From positions 2,922,001-2,986,000 of the forward strand of contig NZ_CP120997.1 in the NCBI RefSeq assembly GCF_030719295.1: a DNA stretch of 64,000 nucleotides, given 5' to 3'. A model generated the notes under the pieces. It did no database searches, was not told where the DNA came from, and saw nothing but the letters and a program-made list of their open reading frames with translations. Shown here one piece after another: positions 42,192-50,530 of the stretch; within the stretch, counting starts at the first letter, position 1; each line of letters starts with the position of its first letter. The translations under genes and the position numbers were made by a program. Source of the DNA: Streptomyces sp. Mut1 (lineage in GTDB: Bacteria; Actinomycetota; Actinomycetes; Streptomycetales; Streptomycetaceae).

Positions 42192-44603
42192 TCAGGGCTC
42201 GATCCGGTCGTTCACGCACCGCAGGACGGGGCGCGCGCCGAGGGCGGACGGGTCCTTCAGGGCCGCTCCGGTGACCCGGAATGCGGTGCTCTCGCCCGGA
42301 AGGAGGGTGACGAGCATGTCGTCGGCCTCGGCGTCCGGGTGGAGGCGGTCGGGGAACAGGGACAGGTCGCGGAGCAGGGTGCCCGCCGTGACCTCGACGC
42401 GGTAGGCCGGGAGGCCGTCGTCGTCGGATTCCGTCACCGTCACCTCGTAGCGCGCCGGCGGGAGCGCGAGCCGGGTGTCCTCCTCGTGGAAGTGCAGGGT
42501 CCTGGTGTCGTCCAGGCGGGCGGACAGGAGTTCGCGGGCGGGGTCGGCGGGGGTGGCCACCGACGGGGGCAGGGGTACGCGGGTGGTCGTACGGGGGGCG
42601 GCGGTCACCGGCTGCGTCTCCTCGGCCAGGACCGTGCCGTCCAGGGCGTACCGGGTCAGGCGGAGGGTGCCGGTCCACGGGGTCGCGGTGTCGTTGACGA
42701 GGTGGGCGGAGCCGTCGCGTACGGCGATGAGGCGGTCGGCGTAGACCGAACGCAGCGCGTGCCACAGGGGTTTGCGGCGGCCGTCGCCGTCGACCGCCGA
42801 CCAGGAGACGACCGGCCAGCAGTCGTTGAGCTGCCAGACGATCGTGCCCATGCAGTACGGGGCGTGCGAGCGGAAGTGGCGGATGCCGAAGGCGAGGGCG
42901 CGGGCCTGGTTGAGCTGGGTGAGCCAGTGCCAGTCGTCGAAGTCGTCGCCGGGCCGCGGCAGATGGTCGCCCAGGCCGCGCAGCAGCTTGGCGTTGCCGT
43001 CGTCCGCCTTCTGGTGGTGGGCCAGGAGCGGGGCGTCGGGGGTGAGCGGGCCGCTGACCGCGCGGCGCAGGGTGGCGTACGCGGGCGGGCCCTGGAAGCC
43101 GAACTCGGCGACGAAGCGCGGCACCCGGTCCGCGTAGGCGAGGTAGTCGGCGCGGTTCCACACGTCCCAGATGTGGATCGTGCCCCGCTCGGGGTCCTGC
43201 GGGTGGGCGTCGGGGGTGCCGGAGTACGGGGAGCCCGGCCAGTACGGGCGGGTCGGGTCGGTCGCGGCGACGATCGAGGGCAGCAGGTCGTGGTAGTAGC
43301 CGTGGCCCCAGGTGCGGTCGCCCAGCTCCTCCTGCCAGCCCCAGTCGGCGTGGCCCTCCAGGTTCTCGTTGTTTCCGCACCACAGGATCAGTGAAGGGTG
43401 CGGGGCGAGCCGGGTGACGTTCTCGCGGGCCTCGGCCGCCACCTCGTCCCACAGCGGCTGCTCCTGCGGGTAGGCGGCGCAGGCGAACGGGAAGTCCTGC
43501 CAGACCAGCAGCCCCTTCTCGTCGCAGAGTTCGTAGAAGTCGTCGCTCTCGTAGAGACCGCCGCCCCAGACGCGGACGAGGTTGACGTGGGCGGCGACCG
43601 CCTGGTCGAGGCGTTCGGAGATCCGCTGCCGGGTGAGGCGGGCCGGGAAGCAGTCCTCGGGGATCCAGTTCACGCCGCGTACGAAGACCGGCTCGCCGTT
43701 CACGGAGACGCGGAACGCCTCGCGTTCCAGGGTGACGGCACGGAAGCCCGTTCGAAGGTGGCGGACGTCGTCGCCGACGCGGACCTTCACCTCGTACAGC
43801 GGCTGCTCACCGTGGCTGTGCGGCCACCAGACCTCGGCCTGGGGGACGGAGAGGGTGACCGAGACGCGGTGCTCGTCCTCCGTGGCGATGAAGACGGCGC
43901 CCGCGCCGACCACCCCGACCTCGCCGGACAGCGGTGCGAGGCCGTCGTGTTCGATCTCCAGCTCGGCGGTCAGGCGCGGCACCCCGGCGGCGTCCAGGTC
44001 CGGGAGGAGCTTCACGGACGCGATGCGCGGGCCGCTCCACGTCTCCAGGGCCACCGGGCGCCAGATGCCGGACGTGACGAGCGTCGGGCCCCAGTCCCAG
44101 CCGAAGTTGCAGGCCATCTTCCGGATGAAGGCGTACGGCTCCGCGTACGCGCCGGGGCGGTCGCCGAGCCGGTCGCGCAGCTCCTCGGCGTAGGTGTACG
44201 GGGCGGTGAAGCGTACGTCGAGCGTGTTGGCGCCCTCGCGGAGCAGCGGGCGGACGGGGAAGCGGTAGGAGCGGTGCTGGTTGGCGGTGCGGCCCACCTC
44301 GGTGCCGTTGAGCAGGACCGTGGCGACGGTGTCGAGGCCGTCGAAGCACAGGGCGGCGTGGTCGTGTCCGTCGGGGGTCCAGTCGAAGGTGGTGCGGTAC
44401 GTCCAGTCGGTGCGGCCGATCCAGGTCAGCCGGTTCTCGTTGTCGTCCAGGTACGGGTCGTCGATGAGCCCGGCGGCGAGCAGGTCGGTGTGGACGCAGC
44501 CGGGGACGGTGGCGGGGACGCCTCCTGTGGGGAGCCCCAGGGGCACGGGTCCGGCGGGGCGCAGCGTCCAGCCGTCGTGCAGGGGGAGGTGGCGAAGGGT
44601 CAC
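42192..44603 (-). CDS. Beta-mannosidase (glycoside hydrolase family 2)
   Basis: An 803-aa intracellular enzyme (no signal peptide) that releases mannose from the non-reducing end of beta-manno-oligosaccharides. Layout: sugar-binding beta-sandwich (WTYRTTFDWTPDG), immunoglobulin-like domains, then a TIM barrel with acid/base Glu in WCGNNENLEG and nucleophile Glu in FVAEFGFQGPP. GPTLVTSGIWRPVALETW and FVRGVNWIPEDCFPARL match the beta-mannosidase branch of GH2. The GTG start at 44603 overlaps the upstream ABC ATPase gene (GTGA). It is the last gene of the import operon, so the transporter probably delivers its substrate. Confidence 0.93.
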   Translation of the reverse strand: MTLRHLPLHDGWTLRPAGPVPLGLPTGGVPATVPGCVHTDLLAAGLIDDPYLDDNENRLTWIGRTDWTYRTTFDWTPDGHDHAALCFDGLDTVATVLLNGTEVGRTANQHRSYRFPVRPLLREGANTLDVRFTAPYTYAEELRDRLGDRPGAYAEPYAFIRKMACNFGWDWGPTLVTSGIWRPVALETWSGPRIASVKLLPDLDAAGVPRLTAELEIEHDGLAPLSGEVGVVGAGAVFIATEDEHRVSVTLSVPQAEVWWPHSHGEQPLYEVKVRVGDDVRHLRTGFRAVTLEREAFRVSVNGEPVFVRGVNWIPEDCFPARLTRQRISERLDQAVAAHVNLVRVWGGGLYESDDFYELCDEKGLLVWQDFPFACAAYPQEQPLWDEVAAEARENVTRLAPHPSLILWCGNNENLEGHADWGWQEELGDRTWGHGYYHDLLPSIVAATDPTRPYWPGSPYSGTPDAHPQDPERGTIHIWDVWNRADYLAYADRVPRFVAEFGFQGPPAYATLRRAVSGPLTPDAPLLAHHQKADDGNAKLLRGLGDHLPRPGDDFDDWHWLTQLNQARALAFGIRHFRSHAPYCMGTIVWQLNDCWPVVSWSAVDGDGRRKPLWHALRSVYADRLIAVRDGSAHLVNDTATPWTGTLRLTRYALDGTVLAEETQPVTAAPRTTTRVPLPPSVATPADPARELLSARLDDTRTLHFHEEDTRLALPPARYEVTVTESDDDGLPAYRVEVTAGTLLRDLSLFPDRLHPDAEADDMLVTLLPGESTAFRVTGAALKDPSALGARPVLRCVNDRIEP

Positions 44604-45493
44604 GCGGGGGTCCTTCCGCAGTCGGGGAGCTGGGCACAGGCGACGAAGTGGTCCGGCTCGGTCTCGTACAGGTCGGTGGTGGCGGCGCCCGCCTCGTGGA
44701 AGGCGCAGGACGTGACCGGCTCCGGCGGGTCCCACGGCTGGTTGAGGCGGGGCACGGCGGCCAGCAGGGTGCGGGTGTAGGGGTGGAGGGGGTTGCCGAA
44801 GACCTTCTGGGTGTCGCCGCGCTCCACGACGCGTCCGCGCCGCAGTACGACGGTCTTCTCCGCGAGGTAGGTGCCCAGCGCGAGGTCGTGGGTGATGTAG
44901 AGGACGCCGAGGCCGCGTTCCTTGAGTCCGGCCAGGAGGTTGAGGACGTCGATGCGGGTGGAGGCGTCGAGCATGCTGGTGATCTCGTCGGCGACCAGGA
45001 AGCTCAGGTCGAGCAGGAGGGCGCGGGCGATGAGGAGACGTTGCAGCTGGCCGCCGCTGAGCTGGTGCGGGTAGCGGCCGAGGACCTGGGCGGGGTCCAG
45101 GCGTACGTCCCGTACCGCCTTCTCGACGCGGTCGCCCCACTCCTTGTCGCCGACGCCCGGGTGGTAGGCGCGGCGGACCAGGTCGAAGACGCGGTCGGCG
45201 CGGAAGACGGGGTTGTAGCAGGAGAAGGGGTCCTGGAAGACGCCCTGGACGCGGCGGTAGAAGTCCTTGCCGGGACGCACCCGCCGCCCGTCCAGGGTGA
45301 GGGTGCCGGAGCTGACCCCGGTGAGGCCGAGGATCATCCGGCCGATGGTGGACTTGCCGCTGCCGCTCTCACCGATGAGGGAGACGACCTCGCCGGGCGC
45401 GGCGGTGAAGGAGACCCGGTCGACGGCGGTGACGGAGCCGCCGCCGAACGCTCCGGCGCGGTAGGTCTTGGTGACGTGGTCGAGGGTCAGCAT
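44600..45493 (-). CDS. Oligopeptide/dipeptide-family ABC importer ATPase (DppF/OppF-like)
   Basis: A 297-aa ATPase: Walker A GESGSGKSTIG, Q-loop FQDPFSCYNP, signature HQLSGGQLQRLLIARAL, switch YITHDLALG. The C-terminal oligopeptide-transporter extension (HPYTRTLLAAVPRLNQPW, ending with a Cys-containing tail FVACAQLPDCG) is characteristic of Opp/Dpp ATPases and may hold an Fe-S cluster. The start ATG shares one base with the previous stop (TGATG). It pairs with the ATPase encoded just upstream; in this locus the substrate is inferred to be a mannoside. Confidence 0.93.
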   Translation of the reverse strand: MLTLDHVTKTYRAGAFGGGSVTAVDRVSFTAAPGEVVSLIGESGSGKSTIGRMILGLTGVSSGTLTLDGRRVRPGKDFYRRVQGVFQDPFSCYNPVFRADRVFDLVRRAYHPGVGDKEWGDRVEKAVRDVRLDPAQVLGRYPHQLSGGQLQRLLIARALLLDLSFLVADEITSMLDASTRIDVLNLLAGLKERGLGVLYITHDLALGTYLAEKTVVLRRGRVVERGDTQKVFGNPLHPYTRTLLAAVPRLNQPWDPPEPVTSCAFHEAGAATTDLYETEPDHFVACAQLPDCGRTPA

Positions 45494-46434
45494 CAGGCCT
45501 TCCAGCATGCGACGGAGTGGCGGGGGGCGATCTCCACGACGGGCGGTTCATCGGCGCACCGCTCGTCGGCGACCGGGCAGCGGTCGCGGAAGCGGCAGCC
45601 GGCCGGGGGGTTCAGGAGGGAGGGCGGGGCGCCGGCGATGCCCTTGAGGGGCTGGTCGGCGTACCGGGCGCCGACTGCGGGGAGCGAGCCGAGCAGCAGC
45701 TTGGTGTACGGGTGGCGGGGCGCGGTCGTCAGGACCTTCGTGGGGGCCTTCTCGGCGAGCTTGCCCGCGTACATGACCATGATGGAGTCGGCGATGTGCG
45801 AGGTGAGGCCGAGGTCGTGGGTCACGAAGATCATGCTGGTGACCAGGCCCTTGTCGCGCAGCCCGGTGAGCGCGCCGACGACGGCCCGCTGGGTGGAGAC
45901 GTCGAGCGCGGAGGTCACCTCGTCGGCGATGAGGACGGACGGGTCGAGCAGGGTGGAGATCACCATCACGGTGCGCTGTTTCATGCCGCCGGACAGCTCG
46001 ATCGGGTAGCGGTCCAGGACGTCGTGGTCCAGGCCCACCAGGTCGAGCCTGCGGTGGAGTTCGGCGGTGTCGACGCCGACGCCCCGCGAGGCGAGCAGTT
46101 CGCGGATCATGCGGCCGATGCGCCGGGTCGGGTTGAGGGCGCTCATGGAGTACTGCGGGACGAGCGAGACGCGGTGGAAGCGGAAGGCGTTCATCGCCCG
46201 GTCGTCGGCCACCGGCACGTCGTCGCCGTCGAGGGTGACGGTGCCGCCCGCGTGCCGCATCCGGCCGTCGAGGCGGATCAGCGACTTGCCGAGCGTGCTC
46301 TTGCCGCACCCGGACTCGCCGGCCAGGCCCAGGATCTCCCCGTCGGCGAGGTCGAAGGAGACGCCGTCCAGGGCCCGGACCTCACCGCGCAGGGTGCGGT
46401 AGTGGACCCGGAGATCGCTCACGGTCAGGGTCAT
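45493..46434 (-). CDS. Oligopeptide/dipeptide-family ABC importer ATPase (DppD/OppD-like)
   Basis: A 313-aa ATPase: Walker A GESGCGKSTLG, signature IELSGGMKQRTVMV, Walker B LIADEVTSALD, switch VTHDLGL. The C-terminal extension HPYTKLLLGSLPAVGARYADQPLKGI ends in the Cys-rich CRFRDRCPVADERC segment typical of OppD/DppD. It forms a heterodimer with the downstream ATPase. Thirty-eight bases separate it from the permease gene upstream. Confidence 0.94.
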   Translation of the reverse strand: MTLTVSDLRVHYRTLRGEVRALDGVSFDLADGEILGLAGESGCGKSTLGKSLIRLDGRMRHAGGTVTLDGDDVPVADDRAMNAFRFHRVSLVPQYSMSALNPTRRIGRMIRELLASRGVGVDTAELHRRLDLVGLDHDVLDRYPIELSGGMKQRTVMVISTLLDPSVLIADEVTSALDVSTQRAVVGALTGLRDKGLVTSMIFVTHDLGLTSHIADSIMVMYAGKLAEKAPTKVLTTAPRHPYTKLLLGSLPAVGARYADQPLKGIAGAPPSLLNPPAGCRFRDRCPVADERCADEPPVVEIAPRHSVACWKA

Positions 46435-46472
46435 GTGCTCAGGCCTCCGGGAGAACTGTGGTGGTCATGTGC

Positions 46473-47387
46473 TCAGGCCTCCCGGAGCTTCGGGTTGAAG
46501 ACCTCGTCGAGGCCGACGTTGGCGACGTACAGCGCGCCGACGATCGCGGTGATCCCGGCGCCCGGCGGGACGAACCACCACCACATGCCGAGCTGGAGCG
46601 CGCTCCACTGCTGTGCGCTCTGGAGCATCAGCCCGAGCGAGACGCCCTCGGTGGGGCCGAGCCCGATGAAGTCGAGCGAGGAGGCGATCAGGACGGAGCC
46701 GCCGAACAGCAGGATGAACATCATGAAGAGGTACGAGCTCATGTTGGGCGCGATCTCGCGGAAGATGATCCGCCAGGTGCCACTGCCGCTGAGCCGGGCC
46801 AGGTCCACGAACTCCCGGGTGCGCAGCGAGAACGTCTGCGCCCGGATCGCCCGCGCCGCCCACGGCCAGGACGTCAGCCCGATGAACAGGCCCTGTACGG
46901 GGACCGAGCGGACCCCGAGGTAGGCGTTGATGATCAGCAGGACGGCCAGGGCGGGCAGCACGAGGACCACGTTGGTGAGCATGTTGAGGATCTCGTCCAC
47001 GGCTCCGCCCCGGTAGCCGGCCAGGAAGCCGACGAGCATGGCGATGACGGCGGCGATGGCCCCGCCGACGACGCCGACCAGGAAGGTGGCGCGCAGCCCG
47101 TGCACGAACTGGGCGTAGACGTCCTGCCCGAAGGTGGTGGTGCCCATCCAGTACGTGCCGTCGGGCGGGGCGGCCTGCGGGCCGACGTATTCGTTGGGGT
47201 CGGCGTTGTCGAGCAGCGGCGGCCCGACGAGGCCGACGAGCAGGAGCAGCACGACGACGGTGAACCCGATGAGGAGCTTGGGGTTGCGCACGGCGTAGTG
47301 CAGCGTCTCGCGGCCGGGGCGGGCCGCGGGAGCGGAGGGCGCGGCGGGTTCGGCGGGTTCGGCGGCCGGTTCGGGCGCGGTGCTCAT
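46473..47387 (-). CDS. ABC importer permease (DppC/OppC-like)
   Basis: A 304-aa membrane protein. A Pro/Ala-rich N-terminus (EPAAEPAEPAAPSAPAA) precedes six transmembrane helices. The MGTTTFGQDVYAQFVHGLRATFLVG block is typical of OppC-family permeases (GTDxxGRD-like), and the cytoplasmic coupling loop EFVDLARLSGSGTWRIIFREIAPNM contacts the ATPase. ATG 47387 lies inside the upstream permease stop (ATGA), so the two permeases are co-translated. Confidence 0.93.
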   Translation of the reverse strand: MSTAPEPAAEPAEPAAPSAPAARPGRETLHYAVRNPKLLIGFTVVVLLLLVGLVGPPLLDNADPNEYVGPQAAPPDGTYWMGTTTFGQDVYAQFVHGLRATFLVGVVGGAIAAVIAMLVGFLAGYRGGAVDEILNMLTNVVLVLPALAVLLIINAYLGVRSVPVQGLFIGLTSWPWAARAIRAQTFSLRTREFVDLARLSGSGTWRIIFREIAPNMSSYLFMMFILLFGGSVLIASSLDFIGLGPTEGVSLGLMLQSAQQWSALQLGMWWWFVPPGAGITAIVGALYVANVGLDEVFNPKLREA

Positions 47388-48379
47388 GACTGGCCTCCTG
47401 CCATGCCGGTGCGGGTACGGGGGTCCACGACGACGTACACGACGTCGATGAGGAAGTTGGCGATCAGGACGCCGATGACGATGAACAGGAACGCGCCCTG
47501 GAGCAGGAAGAAGTCCTGGTTCTGGATCGCGGCGAGAATGAGCGAGCCGAGACCGGGGTACGCGAAGACGATCTCGGTGACGAGCGCTCCGGCCACCAGG
47601 ACGCCCAGCTGGAGGGCGAGTCCGGTGATCTGGGGCAGGACGGCGTTGCGGAAGGCGTAGCGGCGGATGAGGCGCTGGGGTGCGCCGAGGGCCGACAGAT
47701 AGGACGCGTAGTCGGACTCCAGCTCGTAGATGATCATGTTGCGCATGCCGATGGCCCAGCCGCCGAGCGCGACCAGGAAGAGCGAGAGGAACGGCAGCAC
47801 CCAGTGCTGGAACAGGTCCACGGCGAAGTCGACGGACCAGTTCGGCTGGATGTCGAGGCTGTAGCCGCCGGAGATCGGGAACCAGCCCGCCTTGGAGCCG
47901 AGCGCCCAGGCGAGGATGACGGCGATCCACATGTAGGGCATGGCGGTGAGCAGGTAGCCGGCCGGGAGGACGGTGTTGTCGAGCACCTTGCGGCGGGCGG
48001 CCAGCGCCCCGGCCCAGTTGCCGACGAACCAGCTGAGCAGGACGGCCGGGATCATCAGCCCGAGGGTGTACGGGAGGGCGTCGAGCAGCACGTCGGCGAC
48101 GGGTTTGGGGAACACCCAGATGGAGAGACCGAAGTCGCCCTGGAGCAGCGCGCCCCAGAAGTGCAGGTACTGCTGCCAGACGGGCTCGTCGAAGCCGAAG
48201 AGGTTGTTGTAGTAGGCGCGCATGGCCTCGACGGCCTCGGGCTGCGAGACGCGGGCGCGGGCCACCATGGCGGCGACCGGGTCGCCCGGCATGAAGCGCG
48301 GGATCATCCAGTTGACGGTGACGGCGACGACGAAGGTCAGCGCGTAGATGAGAAGTTTGCGGGCGAAGTAGCGGCGCAA
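47384..48379 (-). CDS. ABC importer permease (DppB/OppB-like)
   Basis: A 331-aa permease with six helices. The N-terminal YFARKLLIYALTFVVAVTVNWMIPRFMPGDP is the OppB/DppB signature. The coupling loop is around LSALGAPQRLIRRYAFRNAVLPQITGLALQLG. It forms the membrane channel with the DppC-like protein. Its gene is separated from the binding-protein gene by 202 bases containing a hairpin, and ends within the start of the next permease. Confidence 0.94.
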   Translation of the reverse strand: MRRYFARKLLIYALTFVVAVTVNWMIPRFMPGDPVAAMVARARVSQPEAVEAMRAYYNNLFGFDEPVWQQYLHFWGALLQGDFGLSIWVFPKPVADVLLDALPYTLGLMIPAVLLSWFVGNWAGALAARRKVLDNTVLPAGYLLTAMPYMWIAVILAWALGSKAGWFPISGGYSLDIQPNWSVDFAVDLFQHWVLPFLSLFLVALGGWAIGMRNMIIYELESDYASYLSALGAPQRLIRRYAFRNAVLPQITGLALQLGVLVAGALVTEIVFAYPGLGSLILAAIQNQDFFLLQGAFLFIVIGVLIANFLIDVVYVVVDPRTRTGMAGGQS

Positions 48380-48491
48380 GGAGGCTCCCCGGAGAGAGCC
48401 CCGCCGTGCGGGCGGCGGTCAGGGCGGCACGCGCACGGCGGGGCGGTCATGGATGGGAGTGACCGGCGCGGGGCCGGCCGCTCCTGGGGCC

Positions 48492-48552
48492 TGTCGTCAC
48501 CTTCCCGTCGTTCGCCCGGAGGGCGGGCCGGCAGGCGGGAATGCGACGACAG
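48492..48552 (-). terminator. Imperfect hairpin between binding-protein and permease genes
   Basis: CTGTCGTC pairs with GACGACAG, and inside it TTCCCG with CGGGAA and CGCCC with GGGCG. It lies 30 bases past the binding-protein stop and is likely a partial terminator that keeps binding-protein mRNA more abundant than permease mRNA. Confidence 0.5.
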
Positions 48553-48581
48553 ACCCTAGGACAGGGCTTGGAACTGCCGTG

Positions 48582-50309
48582 TCACTTGGCGGGCTTGAGC
48601 TGGGTGAGCGCTTCGAAGCCGCCCATCTCCAGCCAGTTGCGCCACATCGCGGGGGCGTACTTGGGCGCGCCTTCGGCGTCCGAGGGCCAGTTGGTCCAGG
48701 TGCCGGTGGTGGACTGGGCCCACAGGCCGTTGTACCAGAGGGGGATGACGGGCATCTCCTTCAGCTGGATGTCCTGGATCTTCGAGATGACCTTCTTCAT
48801 GCCCTCGGTGTCGTCGGTCTTCACCGCGCCGAGCTGCTGGACGAGCTTCCAGGCGTCCTTGTTCTCGTAGCGGCCGAAGTTGACCGTGTTCTGCTGCTTC
48901 TGGACGGGAAGCTGGAACATGTACTCGTAGTACGTCCACGGGGTGCTGGAGAGCTGGCGCTCGTTGTTGACGACGAGGTCGAAGTCGCCCTTGCCGCGCT
49001 GTTCGTTGAGGGCGTTGGCGTCGGGGAACTCGGTGGTGATCCTGATGCCCGCGGCCTTGGCGGACGAGGCGATGACCTTGGCGGCCTCCATCCAGTCGGT
49101 CCAGCCGGTGGGCACGGCCAGCTTCAGGCTGATCTTCGAGCCGTCCTTGTTCTCCACCAGGCCGTCGCCGTCGGTGTCCTTGTAGCCGGCGTCCGCGAGG
49201 AGCTGCCTGGCCCTGGCGGTGTCGAAGGTGAAGCCTTCGCTCGCAACGAGGTCCTTGTCGATGTACGTGTCCCACTGCGGGAGCAGCCCGGTCGGGTCGG
49301 CGGCCCTGACCAGGCCCCCGTACACGCCCTTGACGATCTTCCCGACGTCGACGGAGGCGGCGAGCGCCTTGCGGAAGGCGGCGTCGTCCATCGGCTTCCT
49401 GGTGGTGTTGGGCACCAGCCAGGCGGTGTTGGCGGAGAGCATGTAGGGCGGCTCGTCGTAGTACGAGACGACCTTCTTGCTCTTGACCAGGGAGGCGGCG
49501 CCGGGCAGGAAGTTGTTGCTCAGGTCCAGCTGGCCCTGGCCGAGCTGGCCGATGACGACCTCGTTGCTGGGGTTGGAGACGTCCACGATGTAGCGGGGCG
49601 CGGGCTTCATGGACAGGGCCTTCACGCCCCACCAGTCGTCGCGGCGCTGCCAGACGACCCGGTCCTGGGTGTGGCTCTTGAGCGTGTACGCGCCGGTGCC
49701 GACGGGCTTGTCGTTGACGCCGTCCAGGATCTCCTTCTCCGGGCGTTTGCTCCAGATGTGCTCGGGAACGACGGGCTGCCCGTAGAGGGTGAAGTCCCAC
49801 TCCTGGTAGCGGGCCTCCTTGAAGGTGAAGCGGACCGTGGTGGCGTCCACCGCCTCCGCGCCGGACAGCCAGCTCCACAGGGTGTGGAAGGAGGATGCCT
49901 CGATCTTGCCGATCTCGTAGGAGTAGGCGACGTCCTTCGCGGTGAGCGGCTTGCCGTCGGACCAGGTGATGCCGGGGCGCAGCTTCACCTCGTAGGTCCT
50001 GTCGTCCGTCCAGCCGCCCGATTCGGCGAGCCAGGGCGTCAGCTTGCCCTCGTTGGGGTCGAAGTGGAACAGGGTCTCGTAGACCAGGCCCTTGGTGCCG
50101 GTGGCGTGGTCCCAGTTGTGCAGCGGGTTGTAGTTGGCCGGCGGCCCCCACTGCGTGCCAGTGGTGTAGAGCGTCTCGTTACGGGGAAGCGCGCCGCCCC
50201 CGGAACCGCCCGAACCGCCCGACGAGGAGCCGCCCCCCGTGCACGCGGTGGCGGCGAGTGCGATCACGGCGAGCGTGGCCGCGATCCGTCCCCGGAATCC
50301 CGTGCCCAT
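48582..50309 (-). CDS. Extracellular solute-binding lipoprotein (family 5), probable mannoside binder
   Basis: A 575-aa lipoprotein. The signal peptide ends in lipobox ALAATAC with lipid-bearing Cys near residue 22, followed by a Gly/Ser linker. The family 5 binding-protein signature includes LVYETLFHFDPNEGKLTPWLAESGGW and GITWSDGKPLTAKDVAYSYE. Family 5 proteins bind peptides or, in thermophile and actinobacterial relatives, beta-linked oligosaccharides; the GH2 mannosidase at the operon end favours the latter. ATG 50309 follows GAAGGAGGG. The promoter region contains operator-like palindromes. An upstream in-frame extension to 50399 is not supported by a ribosome site. Confidence 0.93.
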   Translation of the reverse strand: MGTGFRGRIAATLAVIALAATACTGGGSSSGGSGGSGGGALPRNETLYTTGTQWGPPANYNPLHNWDHATGTKGLVYETLFHFDPNEGKLTPWLAESGGWTDDRTYEVKLRPGITWSDGKPLTAKDVAYSYEIGKIEASSFHTLWSWLSGAEAVDATTVRFTFKEARYQEWDFTLYGQPVVPEHIWSKRPEKEILDGVNDKPVGTGAYTLKSHTQDRVVWQRRDDWWGVKALSMKPAPRYIVDVSNPSNEVVIGQLGQGQLDLSNNFLPGAASLVKSKKVVSYYDEPPYMLSANTAWLVPNTTRKPMDDAAFRKALAASVDVGKIVKGVYGGLVRAADPTGLLPQWDTYIDKDLVASEGFTFDTARARQLLADAGYKDTDGDGLVENKDGSKISLKLAVPTGWTDWMEAAKVIASSAKAAGIRITTEFPDANALNEQRGKGDFDLVVNNERQLSSTPWTYYEYMFQLPVQKQQNTVNFGRYENKDAWKLVQQLGAVKTDDTEGMKKVISKIQDIQLKEMPVIPLWYNGLWAQSTTGTWTNWPSDAEGAPKYAPAMWRNWLEMGGFEALTQLKPAK

Positions 50310-50350
50310 CGTCCCTCCTTCTCCCCGCCGTCCCTGCCGAGCGGAGTTAC

Positions 50351-50362
50351 TGAACCGGGTAA
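50351..50362. promoter_or_regulatory. AACCGG-type operator near the binding-protein gene
   Basis: TGAACCGGGTAA, about 45 bases before the binding-protein start. It is one change from the AACCGGTT palindrome at 50511, so the same LacI regulator probably binds both. Confidence 0.5.
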
Positions 50363-50405
50363 GTGCCGTGAAGTTAAGGCCGCGCGAAACCCCTGTCAAG
50401 GGTGC

Positions 50406-50417
50406 GGGAGCGCTCCC
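50406..50417. promoter_or_regulatory. CebR-box-like palindrome GGGAGCGCTCCC
   Basis: CGGGAGCGCTCCCA here matches 13 of 14 bases of the cellobiose-repressor box TGGGAGCGCTCCCA known in Streptomyces and relatives. It lies between the divergent binding-protein and LacI genes and suggests control by CebR or a close relative. Confidence 0.65.
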
Positions 50418-50509
50418 ATTTCTTTATTTCTCAGGGGAGTTGAATGATCTTTCCTCGGACCCGGCGGCTGTGCTCGTCAAGGCCGACGTCTAGGATGTGC
50501 TTGGTACAC

Positions 50510-50520
50510 GAACCGGTTAA
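50510..50520. promoter_or_regulatory. AACCGGTT palindrome before the LacI-type gene
   Basis: GAACCGGTTAA, ten bases before the LacI start: a perfect 8-bp palindrome with the central CG typical of LacI-family operators. Its position over the start region fits autorepression. Confidence 0.6.
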
Positions 50521-50530
50521 GCGAGGTCGC

